64,000 nucleotides of DNA from Slackia sp. (lineage in GTDB: Bacteria; Actinomycetota; Coriobacteriia; Coriobacteriales; Eggerthellaceae): NCBI GenBank assembly GCA_030527325.1, contig JAUNBA010000003.1:1-64000 (forward strand), given 5' to 3'. The notes under the pieces were generated by a model, which saw nothing but the letters and a program-made list of their open reading frames with translations, searched no databases and had not been told where the DNA came from. Shown here in pieces: positions 35,305-44,786 of the stretch (its first letter is position 1; each line of letters begins with the position of its first letter). The translations under genes and the position numbers were made by a program.

Positions 35305-36069
35305 CTATCGCGTCAGCGGGGCGATGGCGCGCACCACCGCATCGATGGCCAGGCCCGTTTTGGACGAGTCCTCGATGCGCATGATGATTTTTCCCCTGAA
35401 TCCGTATTCGGTGACTTCGCCGAAAAACACCTTGGGCTCCTGGGTGACGGGCGATACCTCTTCGGCCGCCGCCTTCGCCACGCGCGCCAGCTCGTCGGCC
35501 ACATCGTCCATCGGGCGCGAATCGTCGGTGATGGCGAACGGCACCGAGATCTGGTTCACGGGAGGCAGATGCACGAGCGCGGTTTTCGAGATGATCGAAT
35601 TGGGGATGATCACGCGTTCGCCGCGATTGTTGGTGATGGTGGTGTGACGCCAGCTGACGTCTTCGACGACGCCGCAATCGCCGCCCACGTTGATGTTGTC
35701 GCCCGGGCGCACGATGCCCATGAAGGTCACCTGGATGCCGCCGATCAGATTGGAAAGCGTGTCCTGGAAGCCCAGCGAGATGGCGATACCGCCGACGCCG
35801 AGGGCGGTGATGAGCGCGTTGGGATTGATGCCGAAGCACGAATCGAGGATGATGCTGCCGCCGATGATCCATATGACGGCGCGGGCTATGTTGACGATGA
35901 TGCTCGACGAAGGCAAAGGGTTGCTGTCGCGGTTGAGAAACGCCCTCAGGCCTTTCACCACGACGTGCGATATGCCGAAGGTGGCGGCTCCGAGCGCGAT
36001 GGTCCAGAAGATGTCGCGCACCCATTCTTGGGATGCTATGTCGATGAGTTGTGAGAGCAAGGCGTCCAT
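35305..36069 (-). CDS. MscS-family mechanosensitive channel
   Basis: A 254-aa small-conductance channel protein. Three membrane helices lead into the pore-lining TM3 (ALGVGGIAISLGFQDTLSNLIGGIQV) and the MscS beta domain (RPGDNINVGGDCGVVEDVSWRHTTITNNRGERVIIPNS). The reading frame extends upstream, but ATG 36069 follows AGGAG on the minus strand. It is convergent with kdpE and divergent from the S1 gene. Confidence 0.93.
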   Translation of the reverse strand: MDALLSQLIDIASQEWVRDIFWTIALGAATFGISHVVVKGLRAFLNRDSNPLPSSSIIVNIARAVIWIIGGSIILDSCFGINPNALITALGVGGIAISLGFQDTLSNLIGGIQVTFMGIVRPGDNINVGGDCGVVEDVSWRHTTITNNRGERVIIPNSIISKTALVHLPPVNQISVPFAITDDSRPMDDVADELARVAKAAAEEVSPVTQEPKVFFGEVTEYGFRGKIIMRIEDSSKTGLAIDAVVRAIAPLTR

Positions 36070-36123
36070 GGGTCTCCTGTTCGCGCGCCGCATCGGCGCA
36101 TCGGGCGGGACGTGTCGCCGACA

Positions 36124-36129
36124 AGCATA
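36124..36129 (-). promoter_or_regulatory. Candidate extended -10 element of the mscS-like gene
   Basis: On the minus strand TGGTATGCT, an extended -10 (TG-N-TATGCT), about 55 bases before the start. The divergent 360-base spacer (36070-36428) also carries the S1 promoter and leader; nothing else is seen between. Confidence 0.4.
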
Positions 36130-36292
36130 CCATGCCCGCCGAGCCGCGCCCTGCCGCCGCGACGTGCCGTTTCTCCATGGCGGAGCGCGTTCGTTCTCGC
36201 ATATGCCGGGGTCTTGGAAGGAATTCTTGCAAAAAGCGTGGAACGACGCGCGCGAAGCAGGCTTCCTCGGGTCTGAAAAAGAGCTGCTGTGA

Positions 36293-36298
36293 TACAAT
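36293..36298 (+). promoter_or_regulatory. Extended -10 of the S1 gene
   Basis: TGATACAAT: an extended -10 with TACAAT, about 130 bases upstream of the TTG start. A weak TCTGAA is near the -35 position. Confidence 0.5.
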
Positions 36299-36399
36299 GC
36301 AACGGCTTATCGGCGACGGCCGGAAGCCCCGTCTCGAATCCGCGAGCGGGTAGATAATTGTAGGCCCCCGAGACATGTTGAATTAACCACCATGACGAA

Positions 36400-36425
36400 G
36401 GGTCCCCCGTGCTTGAAAGGGGTCC
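36400..36425 (+). promoter_or_regulatory. Hairpin covering the S1 ribosome binding site
   Basis: GGGTCCC (36400-36406) can pair with GGGGTCC (36419-36425; two wobble pairs). This would hide the GAAAGGGG ribosome binding site directly before the TTG start, a plausible target for S1 autoregulation as known in other bacteria. Confidence 0.4.
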
Positions 36426-36428
36426 GTT

Positions 36429-37619
36429 TTGACCGAAATCAAGAACACGTCCGTCATCGACTTCGAGGACATCTCCGACGACCTGATGAACGAGATGATC
36501 GATGGCACCCTGACCGACTTCGACGAAGGCGATCTGGTCAAGGGCACTGTCGTGAAGCTCGAGCATGACGAGGTTCTGCTCGACATCGGGTTCAAGAGCG
36601 AAGGCGTTATTCCTTCCCGCGAACTCTCCATCCGCAAGGATGCCGATCCTTCCGATATCGTCGCTCTCGGCGACGAGATCGAGGCCCTGGTGCTTCAGAA
36701 GGAAGATAAAGACGGTCGTCTGATCCTGTCCAAGAAGCGTGCCGAGTACGAGCGCGCCTGGATCCAGGTCGAAGAGAAGTTCAAGGCCGGCGAGGTCGTT
36801 ACCGGCGAGGTCATCGAAGTCGTCAAGGGCGGCCTCATCCTCGACATCGGCCTGCGCGGCTTCTTGCCCGCATCCCTGGTCGACCTTCGTCGCGTCAAGG
36901 ATCTGGATATGTACCTGGGCACCGAGATCGAGGCCCGCGTCATCGAGATGGATCGCAACCGCAACAACGTCGTGCTTTCCCGCCGCGTGCTGCTGGAGGA
37001 GGGCCGCAAGAACGAGCGCGCCGAAATCCTCTCCAAGCTCGCCAAGGGCATGCGCCTCAAGGGCACCGTTTCCTCCATCGTGGACTTCGGCGCCTTCGTC
37101 GACCTGGGCGGTATCGACGGTCTGGTTCACATCTCCGAGCTGTCCTGGAATCACGTCAATCACCCCTCCGAGGTCGTCAAAGTCGGCGACGAGGTGGAGG
37201 TCGAGGTTCTCGACGTCGACCTGCAGCGTGAGCGCATCTCGCTCGGCCTGAAGCAGACCACCGAGGATCCCTGGCTGAAGCTCGTCGAGTCCTATCCCGT
37301 GGGCTCCATCGTCGACGGCAAGGTCACCAAGATCGTTCCGTTCGGCGCCTTCATCGAGCTGGGCAGCAACGTCGAGGGCCTGGTGCACATCTCCGAGATG
37401 GCTGCCAAGCACATCGACACCCCGGCTCAGGTCGTCAAGGTCGGCCAGGAGGTCAAGGTCAAGGTCATGGAGATTAACCCCGACCGTCGTCGCATCAGCC
37501 TGTCCATGAAGGCTGCTGCCGATGAGCTGGGCTTCGAGATCGAAGTCGACGAGACCATCCAGGCTCCCGAGCCCCGTCAGCCCAAGAAGAAGGCTGAGAA
37601 GGCTGCTGACGCCGAATAG
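36429..37619 (+). CDS. rpsA: 30S ribosomal protein S1
   Basis: 396-aa protein with four S1 RNA-binding domains (about residues 34-100, 120-185, 205-273 and 290-358), e.g. GFLPASLVDLRRV, GLVHISELSWNHV and GLVHISEMAAKHI. Actinobacterial S1 has four domains rather than six. The start codon is TTG at 36429 after GAAAGGGG. The Lys/Glu-rich C-terminus is disordered. Confidence 0.95.
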   Translation: MTEIKNTSVIDFEDISDDLMNEMIDGTLTDFDEGDLVKGTVVKLEHDEVLLDIGFKSEGVIPSRELSIRKDADPSDIVALGDEIEALVLQKEDKDGRLILSKKRAEYERAWIQVEEKFKAGEVVTGEVIEVVKGGLILDIGLRGFLPASLVDLRRVKDLDMYLGTEIEARVIEMDRNRNNVVLSRRVLLEEGRKNERAEILSKLAKGMRLKGTVSSIVDFGAFVDLGGIDGLVHISELSWNHVNHPSEVVKVGDEVEVEVLDVDLQRERISLGLKQTTEDPWLKLVESYPVGSIVDGKVTKIVPFGAFIELGSNVEGLVHISEMAAKHIDTPAQVVKVGQEVKVKVMEINPDRRRISLSMKAAADELGFEIEVDETIQAPEPRQPKKKAEKAADAE

Positions 37620-37672
37620 CACGGCGTTCGCGCAACGGAGATAGGCGCTTCATGCGTCCGATGCTTCGCAGG

Positions 37673-37701
37673 AAAGCGACCCCTTCAGGGGTCGCTTTTT
37701 T
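37673..37701 (+). terminator. Terminator after rpsA
   Basis: Perfect 11-bp stem AAAGCGACCCC / GGGGTCGCTTT with a TTCA loop and TTTTTT. Confidence 0.92.
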
Positions 37702-37768
37702 ACGCTCGCAGGCCCTTGCGTCGCGTTCGTCGGATAAATGATACCTATTGTGTAGGAAATAGTGCGCC

Positions 37769-37792
37769 CTCCATGGAGAACGGATTAATCCG
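37769..37792 (+). promoter_or_regulatory. Two palindromes upstream of pyruvate formate-lyase
   Basis: CTCCATGGAG (37769-37778) and CGGATTAATCCG (37781-37792) are perfect palindromes with centres 13 bases apart. A -10-like TATCCT (37823-37828) lies downstream. They may be binding sites for a redox or carbon regulator. FNR (TTGAT-N4-ATCAA) and Rex (TTGTGA...TCACAA) consensus sequences are not matched. Confidence 0.45.
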
Positions 37793-37907
37793 GAGCGCGG
37801 CGCAAAGCCGCGGCGCGCTCTGTGCTATCCTCGTTCTTTCTTTGCCGTATCTCGGCAAACGGTATGAAAACTAGAGCGAACGGAGCTCGTTTTCGAAGGA
37901 GTGTGGC

Positions 37908-40025
37908 ATGGATCAGGCATGGGAAGGCTTCGTCGGGGGAACGTGGCAAGGCGAAGTGGATGTGCGCGATTTCATCCAGCGCAACTACACCCCCTACGAA
38001 GGCGACGAATCGTTTCTCGCGGGGCCGACGCCGCGTACCGAACGCCTTTGGAACAAGGTGCTGAGCCTTTTCAAGGAGGAACGTGCGCGCGGGGGCGTGT
38101 TGAACATGGACACCGATGTGGTGACCGGCATCACGGCGCATGAGCCGGGCTACATCGATCGCGAGGACGAGACCATCGTCGGACTGCAGACCGATGAGCC
38201 GCTCAAGCGCGCACTGCATGTCAACGGCGGCATCCGCATCGCCGTGCAGGCGTGCGAGCAGCACGGCTACCGCGTCGATCCCGCCATCGTCGATACGTAT
38301 GCCACGAAACGCAAGACGCACAACGCGGGCGTTTTCGACGCGTATACGCCCGAGATGCGCGCCTGCCGTTCGGCGCACATCATCACCGGCCTGCCCGACG
38401 GGTATGGGCGCGGCCGCATCATCGGCGACTACCGTCGTGTCGCGCTGTACGGCGTCGATTTCCTTATCCGCGACAAAGAGGCACAGAAGGCCTCGACGCC
38501 CAAGGTGATGACCGAGGGCAATATCCGCGATCGCGAAGAGCTCTCCGAGCAGATTCGCGCGCTGCGCCAGCTTATCGAGCTGGGCCGTCAATACGGCTTC
38601 GACATCGCGCGCCCCGCGCGCAACACCCAAGAGGCCATTCAGTGGATGTATCTGGGGTATCTCGCCGCCGTCAAGGAACAGAACGGCGCGGCGATGTCGA
38701 TGGGCCGCACGTCCTCCTTCATCGATGTGTACGCCGAGCGCGATCTGGCGCGCGGCGTGTTTTCCGAAGAGCAGATCCAGGAGTTCGTCGATCATTTCGT
38801 GATGAAGCTGCGCATGGTGAAGTTCGCGCGCACGCCCGAATACCAAAGCCTGTTCTCGGGCGATCCCCAATGGGTCACCGAGGCGATCGGCGGCATGGGC
38901 GTCGATGGGCGCACGCTGGTGACGAAAACGGCGTTCCGCTACCTGCATACGCTGGAAACCATGGGAACGAGCCCCGAACCCAATCTGACGGTGCTGTGGT
39001 CGACGTCGTTGCCTGCGGCGTTCAAGGAGTTTTGTGCGAAGACCTCCATCGCCAGCTCGTCCATCCAGTACGAGAACGATGATTTGATGCGCGTCTACCA
39101 TGGCGACGATTACGCCATCGCATGCTGTGTGAGCTCGATGCGCATCGGCAAGGAGATGCAGTTCTTCGGCGCCCGCGCCAATCTGGCGAAGTGCCTTCTG
39201 TACGCGATCAACGGCGGCGTCGACGAGGTGACGGGCGTCCAGGTGGGACCGAAATACCGCCCGGCCGAAGGCGACGTGCTCGATTACGACGACGTCATGG
39301 AGAAGTATCTCGCCATGATGGAGTGGCTGGCGGGCGTATACGTCAATTCGCTCAATATCATTCACTATATGCATGACAAGTATTGCTACGAGGCGCTTCA
39401 GATGGCGCTGCATGACAAGCATGTGCACCGCTGGTTCGCCACGGGCATCGCGGGGCTGTCCGTGGTGGCCGATTCGCTTTCGGCGATCAAGTACGCCACG
39501 GTGCGTCCCGTGCGCAACGAGGCGGGCGTCGTCGTCGATTTCGAGATCGACGGGACGTTTCCCGCGTACGGCAACGACGACGATCGGGTCGATTCCATCG
39601 CGCATGACGTGGTGCATCGCTTCATGGAATTCATCCGTATGAACGACACCTATCGCAATTCGGTGCCGACCACGTCGGTTCTGACCATCACGTCGAACGT
39701 GGTCTACGGAAAGAAGACGGGCGCCACGCCCGATGGACGCGCCGCCGGCGTGCCGTTCGCGCCGGGGGCCAATCCCATGCACCATCGCGATACGCGCGGC
39801 GCGGTCGCTTCGCTGGCCAGCGTGTCGAAGCTGCCGTTCCGCGATGCGCAGGACGGCATTTCCAATACGTTTTCCATCGTTCCCGCCGCGCTGGGCAAAG
39901 ACGACGCCTTCGTCGACGGCTTCGATTGGACCGCGGTGGAAGACGACATCTCGATTCACATGAGGGCGTGCGGGGCCTGCTGCGACGATGCAGCGGCGCC
40001 CGATACGGCCATCGACGGACGATAG
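37908..40025 (+). CDS. pflB: Pyruvate formate-lyase catalytic subunit (lacks glycyl-radical domain)
   Basis: Converts pyruvate and CoA to acetyl-CoA and formate under anaerobic conditions. 705 aa. The body aligns by eye with E. coli PflB, including the adjacent catalytic cysteines C406-C407 in [26 protein letters not shown] and [18 protein letters not shown]. The C-terminal glycyl-radical domain is missing: about 45 residues after the shared part there is a Cys-rich tail ([10 protein letters not shown]) and a stop. The radical domain is the next gene. AAGGAG precedes the ATG. Confidence 0.95.
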   Translation: MDQAWEGFVGGTWQGEVDVRDFIQRNYTPYEGDESFLAGPTPRTERLWNKVLSLFKEERARGGVLNMDTDVVTGITAHEPGYIDREDETIVGLQTDEPLKRALHVNGGIRIAVQACEQHGYRVDPAIVDTYATKRKTHNAGVFDAYTPEMRACRSAHIITGLPDGYGRGRIIGDYRRVALYGVDFLIRDKEAQKASTPKVMTEGNIRDREELSEQIRALRQLIELGRQYGFDIARPARNTQEAIQWMYLGYLAAVKEQNGAAMSMGRTSSFIDVYAERDLARGVFSEEQIQEFVDHFVMKLRMVKFARTPEYQSLFSGDPQWVTEAIGGMGVDGRTLVTKTAFRYLHTLETMGTSPEPNLTVLWSTSLPAAFKEFCAKTSIASSSIQYENDDLMRVYHGDDYAIACCVSSMRIGKEMQFFGARANLAKCLLYAINGGVDEVTGVQVGPKYRPAEGDVLDYDDVMEKYLAMMEWLAGVYVNSLNIIHYMHDKYCYEALQMALHDKHVHRWFATGIAGLSVVADSLSAIKYATVRPVRNEAGVVVDFEIDGTFPAYGNDDDRVDSIAHDVVHRFMEFIRMNDTYRNSVPTTSVLTITSNVVYGKKTGATPDGRAAGVPFAPGANPMHHRDTRGAVASLASVSKLPFRDAQDGISNTFSIVPAALGKDDAFVDGFDWTAVEDDISIHMRACGACCDDAAAPDTAIDGR

Positions 40026-40056
40026 CGGCCCTGTGGGGCCTGCGAAGGAGGATGCT

Positions 40057-40305
40057 ATGAAGGTGAGCGAAGTATCGCGCGCGCAGGCGCGCAATCTGGT
40101 GAGCATGCTGGATGCGTACGCCGAGCAGGGCGGGCATCACTTGAACGTGAACGTGTTCGACAGGGAGACCCTCGTGGACGCCAAGGCGCATCCTGAAAAA
40201 TATCCGCAGCTCACCGTACGTGTTTCGGGCTATGCGGTGAATTTCAACAACCTGACCGCCGAGCAGCAAGACGAGGTCATCGCACGCACCTTCCACGAGC
40301 GATAG
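40057..40305 (+). CDS. Separate glycyl-radical domain of pyruvate formate-lyase (GrcA-like)
   Basis: An 82-aa protein that is the missing C-terminus of Pfl[42 protein letters not shown], with the radical-bearing Gly58 in RVSGYA. It reads in a different frame from pflB, starts 31 bases after its stop and has its own perfect ribosome binding site AAGGAGG (40045-40051). Single-domain homologues (YfiD/GrcA in E. coli) repair oxygen-cut PFL; here it seems obligatory because PflB has no such domain of its own. Confidence 0.92.
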   Translation: MKVSEVSRAQARNLVSMLDAYAEQGGHHLNVNVFDRETLVDAKAHPEKYPQLTVRVSGYAVNFNNLTAEQQDEVIARTFHER

Positions 40306-40368
40306 GCGGGTTGGCGAAAGGGTTCGGGCGTCGTGCCGCGCGGCGCGACGCGAGGAAGGGAGGCGTGC

Positions 40369-41232
40369 GTGGAAAACGAGTGCGATGCTTGTTCGTGCGG
40401 CGGCCGCCACGCGTTCGATGACGCGCGCGGCGCATCTTCGCGCGTCTGCTCGTCGTCGGCATGGCGCGATGACGGCGGCCGTTCGGGCCGTATTCATTCC
40501 GTCGAGTCTTTCGGCACGGTGGACGGCCCCGGCGTGCGTTTCGTCGTGTTCATGCAGGGCTGCCCGCTGCGTTGCGCGTATTGCCATAATCCTGACACCT
40601 GGGATATGCGCGGCGGATCATGCGTCGAGGTCGACGAGCTGATGGCCGATTTCGAGCGCAATGCGGCTTTCTACCGCACGGGCGGCATCACGGTGTCGGG
40701 CGGCGAACCGCTGATGCAGGCCGCATTCGTGCATCGCTTGTTCGCGGCCGCCCACAGGCGCGAGCAAGGGCGCGTGCATACCTGCCTCGACACGAGCGGA
40801 TTCGGCTTTTCCGGTGCGAAATCCGCGGTTATAGGCGCCATGCTCGACGAATGCGACCTGGTGTTGCTTGACGTGAAGCATCCCGACCCCGACGCGTGCG
40901 AGCGTTTGACGGGCGCGCCCTTGCGCAGCATGCTGGCTTTCGGCGACGAGCTCGCACGTCGAGGCGTCGCCACGGTGATCCGCCACGTCGTCGTGCCCGG
41001 GTCGACCGATTCCGAGGAATCGTGCGAGCGGCTGGGGCGCCTGATCGCGCCGTGGCGCAACGTGGTCGGCCTCGAGTTGCTGCCGTATCATCGCATGGGC
41101 GTGCATAAGTATGCCGAAGCGGGCATCGCGTATCCCCTTGAAGATGTCGCCGCTATGGATGCGACGCGCCTGCCTGCGTTGCGCGCTGCGGTCGCGCGGG
41201 GTGTGCGGGCGGCGCGCGCTTCGTCGTCGTAA
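40369..41232 (+). CDS. pflA: Pyruvate formate-lyase-activating enzyme (radical SAM)
   Basis: 287-aa radical SAM activase that generates the glycyl radical. The cluster motif is C65-x3-C69-x2-C72 (GCPLRCAYCHNPDTW) after RIHSVESFGTVDGPGVRFVVFMQ. GTG 40369 follows GGAAGGGAGG; an earlier GTG at 40333 lacks one. Compared with E. coli PflA (246 aa) it has an extra N-terminal stretch of about 40 residues with cysteines at 5, 8, 10 and 27. Confidence 0.93.
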   Translation: MENECDACSCGGRHAFDDARGASSRVCSSSAWRDDGGRSGRIHSVESFGTVDGPGVRFVVFMQGCPLRCAYCHNPDTWDMRGGSCVEVDELMADFERNAAFYRTGGITVSGGEPLMQAAFVHRLFAAAHRREQGRVHTCLDTSGFGFSGAKSAVIGAMLDECDLVLLDVKHPDPDACERLTGAPLRSMLAFGDELARRGVATVIRHVVVPGSTDSEESCERLGRLIAPWRNVVGLELLPYHRMGVHKYAEAGIAYPLEDVAAMDATRLPALRAAVARGVRAARASSS

Positions 41233-41343
41233 GGGGCCGTCGCGCGTCGTGCCGTTCGCCGACGTTTTCGACCGGGCCCGTGCCGCCCGCCGCTCGCAGA
41301 CGGCCGTCTCCCTGTTGGTTGGCGGCCGTTCGGGCGCGCTCAC

Positions 41344-41349
41344 TATACT
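41344..41349 (+). promoter_or_regulatory. -10 element for the sialidase gene
   Basis: TATACT, about 100 bases before the start. A perfect 12-bp palindrome AGACGGCCGTCT (41298-41309) lies about 40 bases further upstream. Confidence 0.4.
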
Positions 41350-41447
41350 TTCCCCGTTCATTTCTATCGTGTTAACGCCGCCTGTCGGCGCGTGTCGGCT
41401 TATGCCTTCGGCGCGCGACGACGGCTCGGCAGAGGGGAAATCGTTCG

Positions 41448-44400
41448 ATGAATACCAGGAAATTCGGCAACGTCGTCGCGGCATCGCTTTTGGCGACGAC
41501 TATGACGGTGACGGCCGTTCCCGCATTCGCCGTCGAAGAGGCGGCCGCGCCGTCGTCGGCGCAGGTCGAGACGCCCGCCGCCGCGGCATCGGTGCTTTCG
41601 GCGAGCACGCGCGCGTTGCAGGGGCAGACGGTCGCGCAGCCGTTCGTCGCGGGCCAGACGGGCACGAGCCAGCATTTTCGCATTCCTTCCATTTTGACGC
41701 TGGACAACGGATGGCTGCTCGCGGGCGCCGACGCCCGTTGGAATTCGTACGGCGATTCTCCCAACAACCTCGACGGATTGGTGAGCCTGTCCAAAGACGG
41801 CGGCGCTACCTGGGAGTGGCAGCTGGTCAACGAATTCGTGGATTGCGCGAGCTCGAATGCGGGCGGCAACAACAACCAGAGCGCATCGTTTATCGATCCC
41901 ACCTTCATCCAGGATTCCTCGGGCACGATCTACATGGTGGCCGACGCATGGCCTGCCAACGCGGGCATCTGGGGTACGGGCGGCGGACGCTGCGATATCA
42001 CCGGCTTCGATGAGAACGGTAACTTCCTGCTGGCGAAAGGCCAGGCGAACACGATCGCCACGCTGGACGGGTCGGCCTATACGTACTACGCCGACGCCGC
42101 CGCCGCGCGCGAATACACTGTCGACGGCAAGCAGGTGCGCCTGCTGCCGATCAAAGACGCACAAGGCGTCGAGACGGGTTCGTGGATCGACGTCTATTAC
42201 GACCTCTACGAGGTGAAAGACGGCGTGGCGTCCGCCTCGATGACCACGCAGCAGGGAACCGGCGCTCCCATCCAGAACAACGTGTTCTACAAGCAGAGCG
42301 AGTTCAAGGCCTATCCGACGTGCTATCTGTGGCTTGTGACCGGCAAGGTGACCGGCGACGGCATCGCATGGAGCGATCCGACCGTGCTGAACGTGAAGCG
42401 TCCCGACGACCAGCCGTTCACGGGCATCTGCCCGGGCCGCGGCCTGGTGGTGCCGCTTGAAAACGGCGGCGAGCGCGTGATGTTCCAGGTCTACGAGAGC
42501 AAGCAGGGCGGCCACGAGGCGGCGAGCGCCATCTGGACCGACGACGGCGGCGCCACCTGGCAGCGCGGCGGTCGTGCCGACCAGTTCAACGGCGCAGGCA
42601 AGTCGAGCGAATCGCAGACGGTGCTGCTGCCCAACGGCGACGTGCGCATGTACTCGCGCAACGCCGCGGGCTATATCAGCTATTGCGACAGCAAGGACGG
42701 CGGCGCCACGTGGGGTCCCTACACGCTCGATAAGGAGCTCGCCTACACGAGCAACTGCATGGTGTCCTTCATCAACGTGGACGGCGCGCTGATCGGCCCC
42801 GATGGGCGCGTTTACGATAACCTGATCGCCGCGTCGTACCCCAAGACGTCGGGCCGTCAGGACGGTGTGATCCGCATCGGCTCGATCGACGCCGCCACCA
42901 ACAAGGTGACCTGGCTCAATCCCGCCACCGTGAAATACCCGGGCAAGTATCTGTACTCCTGCCTGACGCAGACCGACGAGGGTCTTGCGCTGGTATATGA
43001 GAACCAGAGCGCCAACGACGGCAGCAAGGACGTCGTCTTCGAGCGCTTCGCGATCGCCGATGTGATGGGCGAGGGTTGGACGCATACCGCGGCCGCGCCC
43101 GATGTGCGCCTGTCGGTCGACGATCTGGCTATCGACGCCGGCGAAAGCGCGCCCGTTTCCCTGAATGTCGAGGGCATCGAGAATGCCGCCGTGCGCTGGT
43201 CGCTGAAATCCGACACGCCGGTCGAGGTCGCGCGCCTCGATCGCGAGCAGACCGCGGCCGGCGAGGCCGTGACGGTGACGGGTGTGGCCACGGGCAAGGC
43301 GACGTTGATCGCATCGGTGGACGCCGTCATCGACGGCACCTCGTTCACCCTGACCGATAGCGCGCGCGTGTACGTGTCGGCCGACGGCGTCGTGGTACTG
43401 CCCGACGAGTACGACAAGCCCATCACGGCCGATCCGTTCGATGCCTATGTGGTGCAAGAAGAGCAGATCGCCGACGGCGATTACCTGGTGTACAGCGACA
43501 AGGCGCCCGACGGCGCGGGCCGCATTCTGTACCTGCATACCGGATCGACCACCGATCGTTTGAAGTCTTCCATCGACCAAGGTTGCATTCTGCCCGATCA
43601 GGGCGGCAAGTTCCCGCTCGAGCGCCAGCAGTGGCATTTCCAGAAGACCGATGCGGGCTACACGGTGAAAAACGTGGGCGGCAACGTCTATCTGAACGTG
43701 ACGGGGGCGCATGCGGCCGGCTTGCCGTATAGCGAGACCCCGACGTACTTCTCGCTCGAGAAGGGCCAAAACGGCCGCTGGTTGATGTCCGCCGATGTCG
43801 ACGGCACGCGCTACTACGTGGGCCAGGAGACGGCCAGGGGCAACTTCGTCGCCACGGCCGAGAAAAACGACGGCATCGTCTTGGGCCTGTCTTCGCAGGC
43901 GTATACGGTGCAGGCTCCCGGTCTCGAAGCGCTGTTGCATGATGCGGCCGCGCTGACCGACGAGCAGACGTACACGCCCGAAACCTGGCAGGCGTTCGCG
44001 CAGGCTCGCGACGAGGCGCAGGCCGTCTACGACGAACAGGTCGGACGCCATAATGCCAAGGCCGACGCCGATGCTGCCGTGGCCGCGCTTTCCGACGCGC
44101 GCGAGTCGCTGTATCGCGCCATGCAGGACCTGCTGCCCCGCTCCGAGGTCGAATACACGCTGACGCTGAAGATCGAGGGGTCGTACTTCACGGACGACGT
44201 CTACGAGCCTTTGCACCTGCGCATGGGCGAAAAGATCGAACTGCCCGCCGCCGTGGCGCATGAAGGTTACGAGTTCGACGGCTGGTCCGGCGTGCCCGAA
44301 GACGGCTTGATGCCCGAAGGCGACCTGGTCGTCGTCGGATCGTACTCCAAGGCCGCAGTCGTGCCGCCTGCGGAAAACCCGACCCCGCAGGAGCCCGAGG

Positions 44401-44612
44401 GCACGACGCCCGCGCCGAATCCCGTGCCTGCCGACCCGAACGGATCGTCTGCTGCGCCGACGACGCCTGCGCCTTCCGCATCCGCCCAGCAAGGTGCCGC
44501 ATTCGCCAAGACCGGCGACACCGTCGCCGTGCTGGCGGGATTCGCAGGCGTCATCGCGGCATGCGCCGCGGGGCTTGCATGGGCCGCGCGCCGTTTGTCT
44601 CGCAGGTCTTAA
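41448..44612 (+). CDS. Wall-anchored GH33 sialidase
   Basis: A 1,054-aa secreted exo-sialidase that would release sialic acid from host glycans. Signal peptide with cleavage after AFA (28). The beta-propeller starts with HFRIPSIL (FRIP motif, 77-80) and has Asp boxes SKDGGATWEW (about 115-124), TDDGGATWQR and SKDGGATWGP. A central Ig/lectin-like part, a FIVAR-like helical module (YTPETWQAFAQARDEAQ...) and an InlB B-repeat-like module (YEFDGWSGVPEDG) follow. The C-terminus has a Pro/Thr spacer, a sortase-type signal FAKTGD (1019-1024), a membrane helix and RRLSRRS. GAGGGGAAA precedes the ATG. Confidence 0.93.
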   Translation: MNTRKFGNVVAASLLATTMTVTAVPAFAVEEAAAPSSAQVETPAAAASVLSASTRALQGQTVAQPFVAGQTGTSQHFRIPSILTLDNGWLLAGADARWNSYGDSPNNLDGLVSLSKDGGATWEWQLVNEFVDCASSNAGGNNNQSASFIDPTFIQDSSGTIYMVADAWPANAGIWGTGGGRCDITGFDENGNFLLAKGQANTIATLDGSAYTYYADAAAAREYTVDGKQVRLLPIKDAQGVETGSWIDVYYDLYEVKDGVASASMTTQQGTGAPIQNNVFYKQSEFKAYPTCYLWLVTGKVTGDGIAWSDPTVLNVKRPDDQPFTGICPGRGLVVPLENGGERVMFQVYESKQGGHEAASAIWTDDGGATWQRGGRADQFNGAGKSSESQTVLLPNGDVRMYSRNAAGYISYCDSKDGGATWGPYTLDKELAYTSNCMVSFINVDGALIGPDGRVYDNLIAASYPKTSGRQDGVIRIGSIDAATNKVTWLNPATVKYPGKYLYSCLTQTDEGLALVYENQSANDGSKDVVFERFAIADVMGEGWTHTAAAPDVRLSVDDLAIDAGESAPVSLNVEGIENAAVRWSLKSDTPVEVARLDREQTAAGEAVTVTGVATGKATLIASVDAVIDGTSFTLTDSARVYVSADGVVVLPDEYDKPITADPFDAYVVQEEQIADGDYLVYSDKAPDGAGRILYLHTGSTTDRLKSSIDQGCILPDQGGKFPLERQQWHFQKTDAGYTVKNVGGNVYLNVTGAHAAGLPYSETPTYFSLEKGQNGRWLMSADVDGTRYYVGQETARGNFVATAEKNDGIVLGLSSQAYTVQAPGLEALLHDAAALTDEQTYTPETWQAFAQARDEAQAVYDEQVGRHNAKADADAAVAALSDARESLYRAMQDLLPRSEVEYTLTLKIEGSYFTDDVYEPLHLRMGEKIELPAAVAHEGYEFDGWSGVPEDGLMPEGDLVVVGSYSKAAVVPPAENPTPQEPEGTTPAPNPVPADPNGSSAAPTTPAPSASAQQGAAFAKTGDTVAVLAGFAGVIAACAAGLAWAARRLSRRS

Positions 44613-44653
44613 CCGTCCGTGTCGCATGCGCGGCATGGCGCCATCGCGTATCG

Positions 44654-44678
44654 AGGCGGCCTTCGGGCCGCCTTTTTT
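44654..44678 (+). terminator. Terminator after the sialidase gene
   Basis: AGGCGGCC / GGCCGCCT (8 bp perfect) with TTCG loop and TTTTTT. Confidence 0.93.
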
Positions 44679-44773
44679 CGGTACGAACCGGGCGATATCC
44701 CGCCTTTTCGCATCGCGGTCGCGCGAATTGCCGGGAATATGCGCACGTACGGCCGCGTTCGGCGATCTTGCTT

Positions 44774-44779
44774 TAGAAT
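44774..44779 (+). promoter_or_regulatory. -10 element giving a probably leaderless mnmA mRNA
   Basis: TAGAAT lies 8 bases before the GTG start, so transcription would start at or next to the GTG. There is no ribosome binding site. GH3 has the same TAGAAT box (46663-46668). Confidence 0.5.
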
Positions 44780-44786
44780 AGCGGCC

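Noticed and set aside
37700-37790. FNR or Rex site upstream of pflB
   Set aside because: Neither consensus is met; only the two unassigned palindromes are reported.
41400-44636. A 1,078-codon minus-strand frame opposite the sialidase
   Set aside because: Same shadow effect: unnatural composition and no start signals; the plus strand has clear sialidase motifs.
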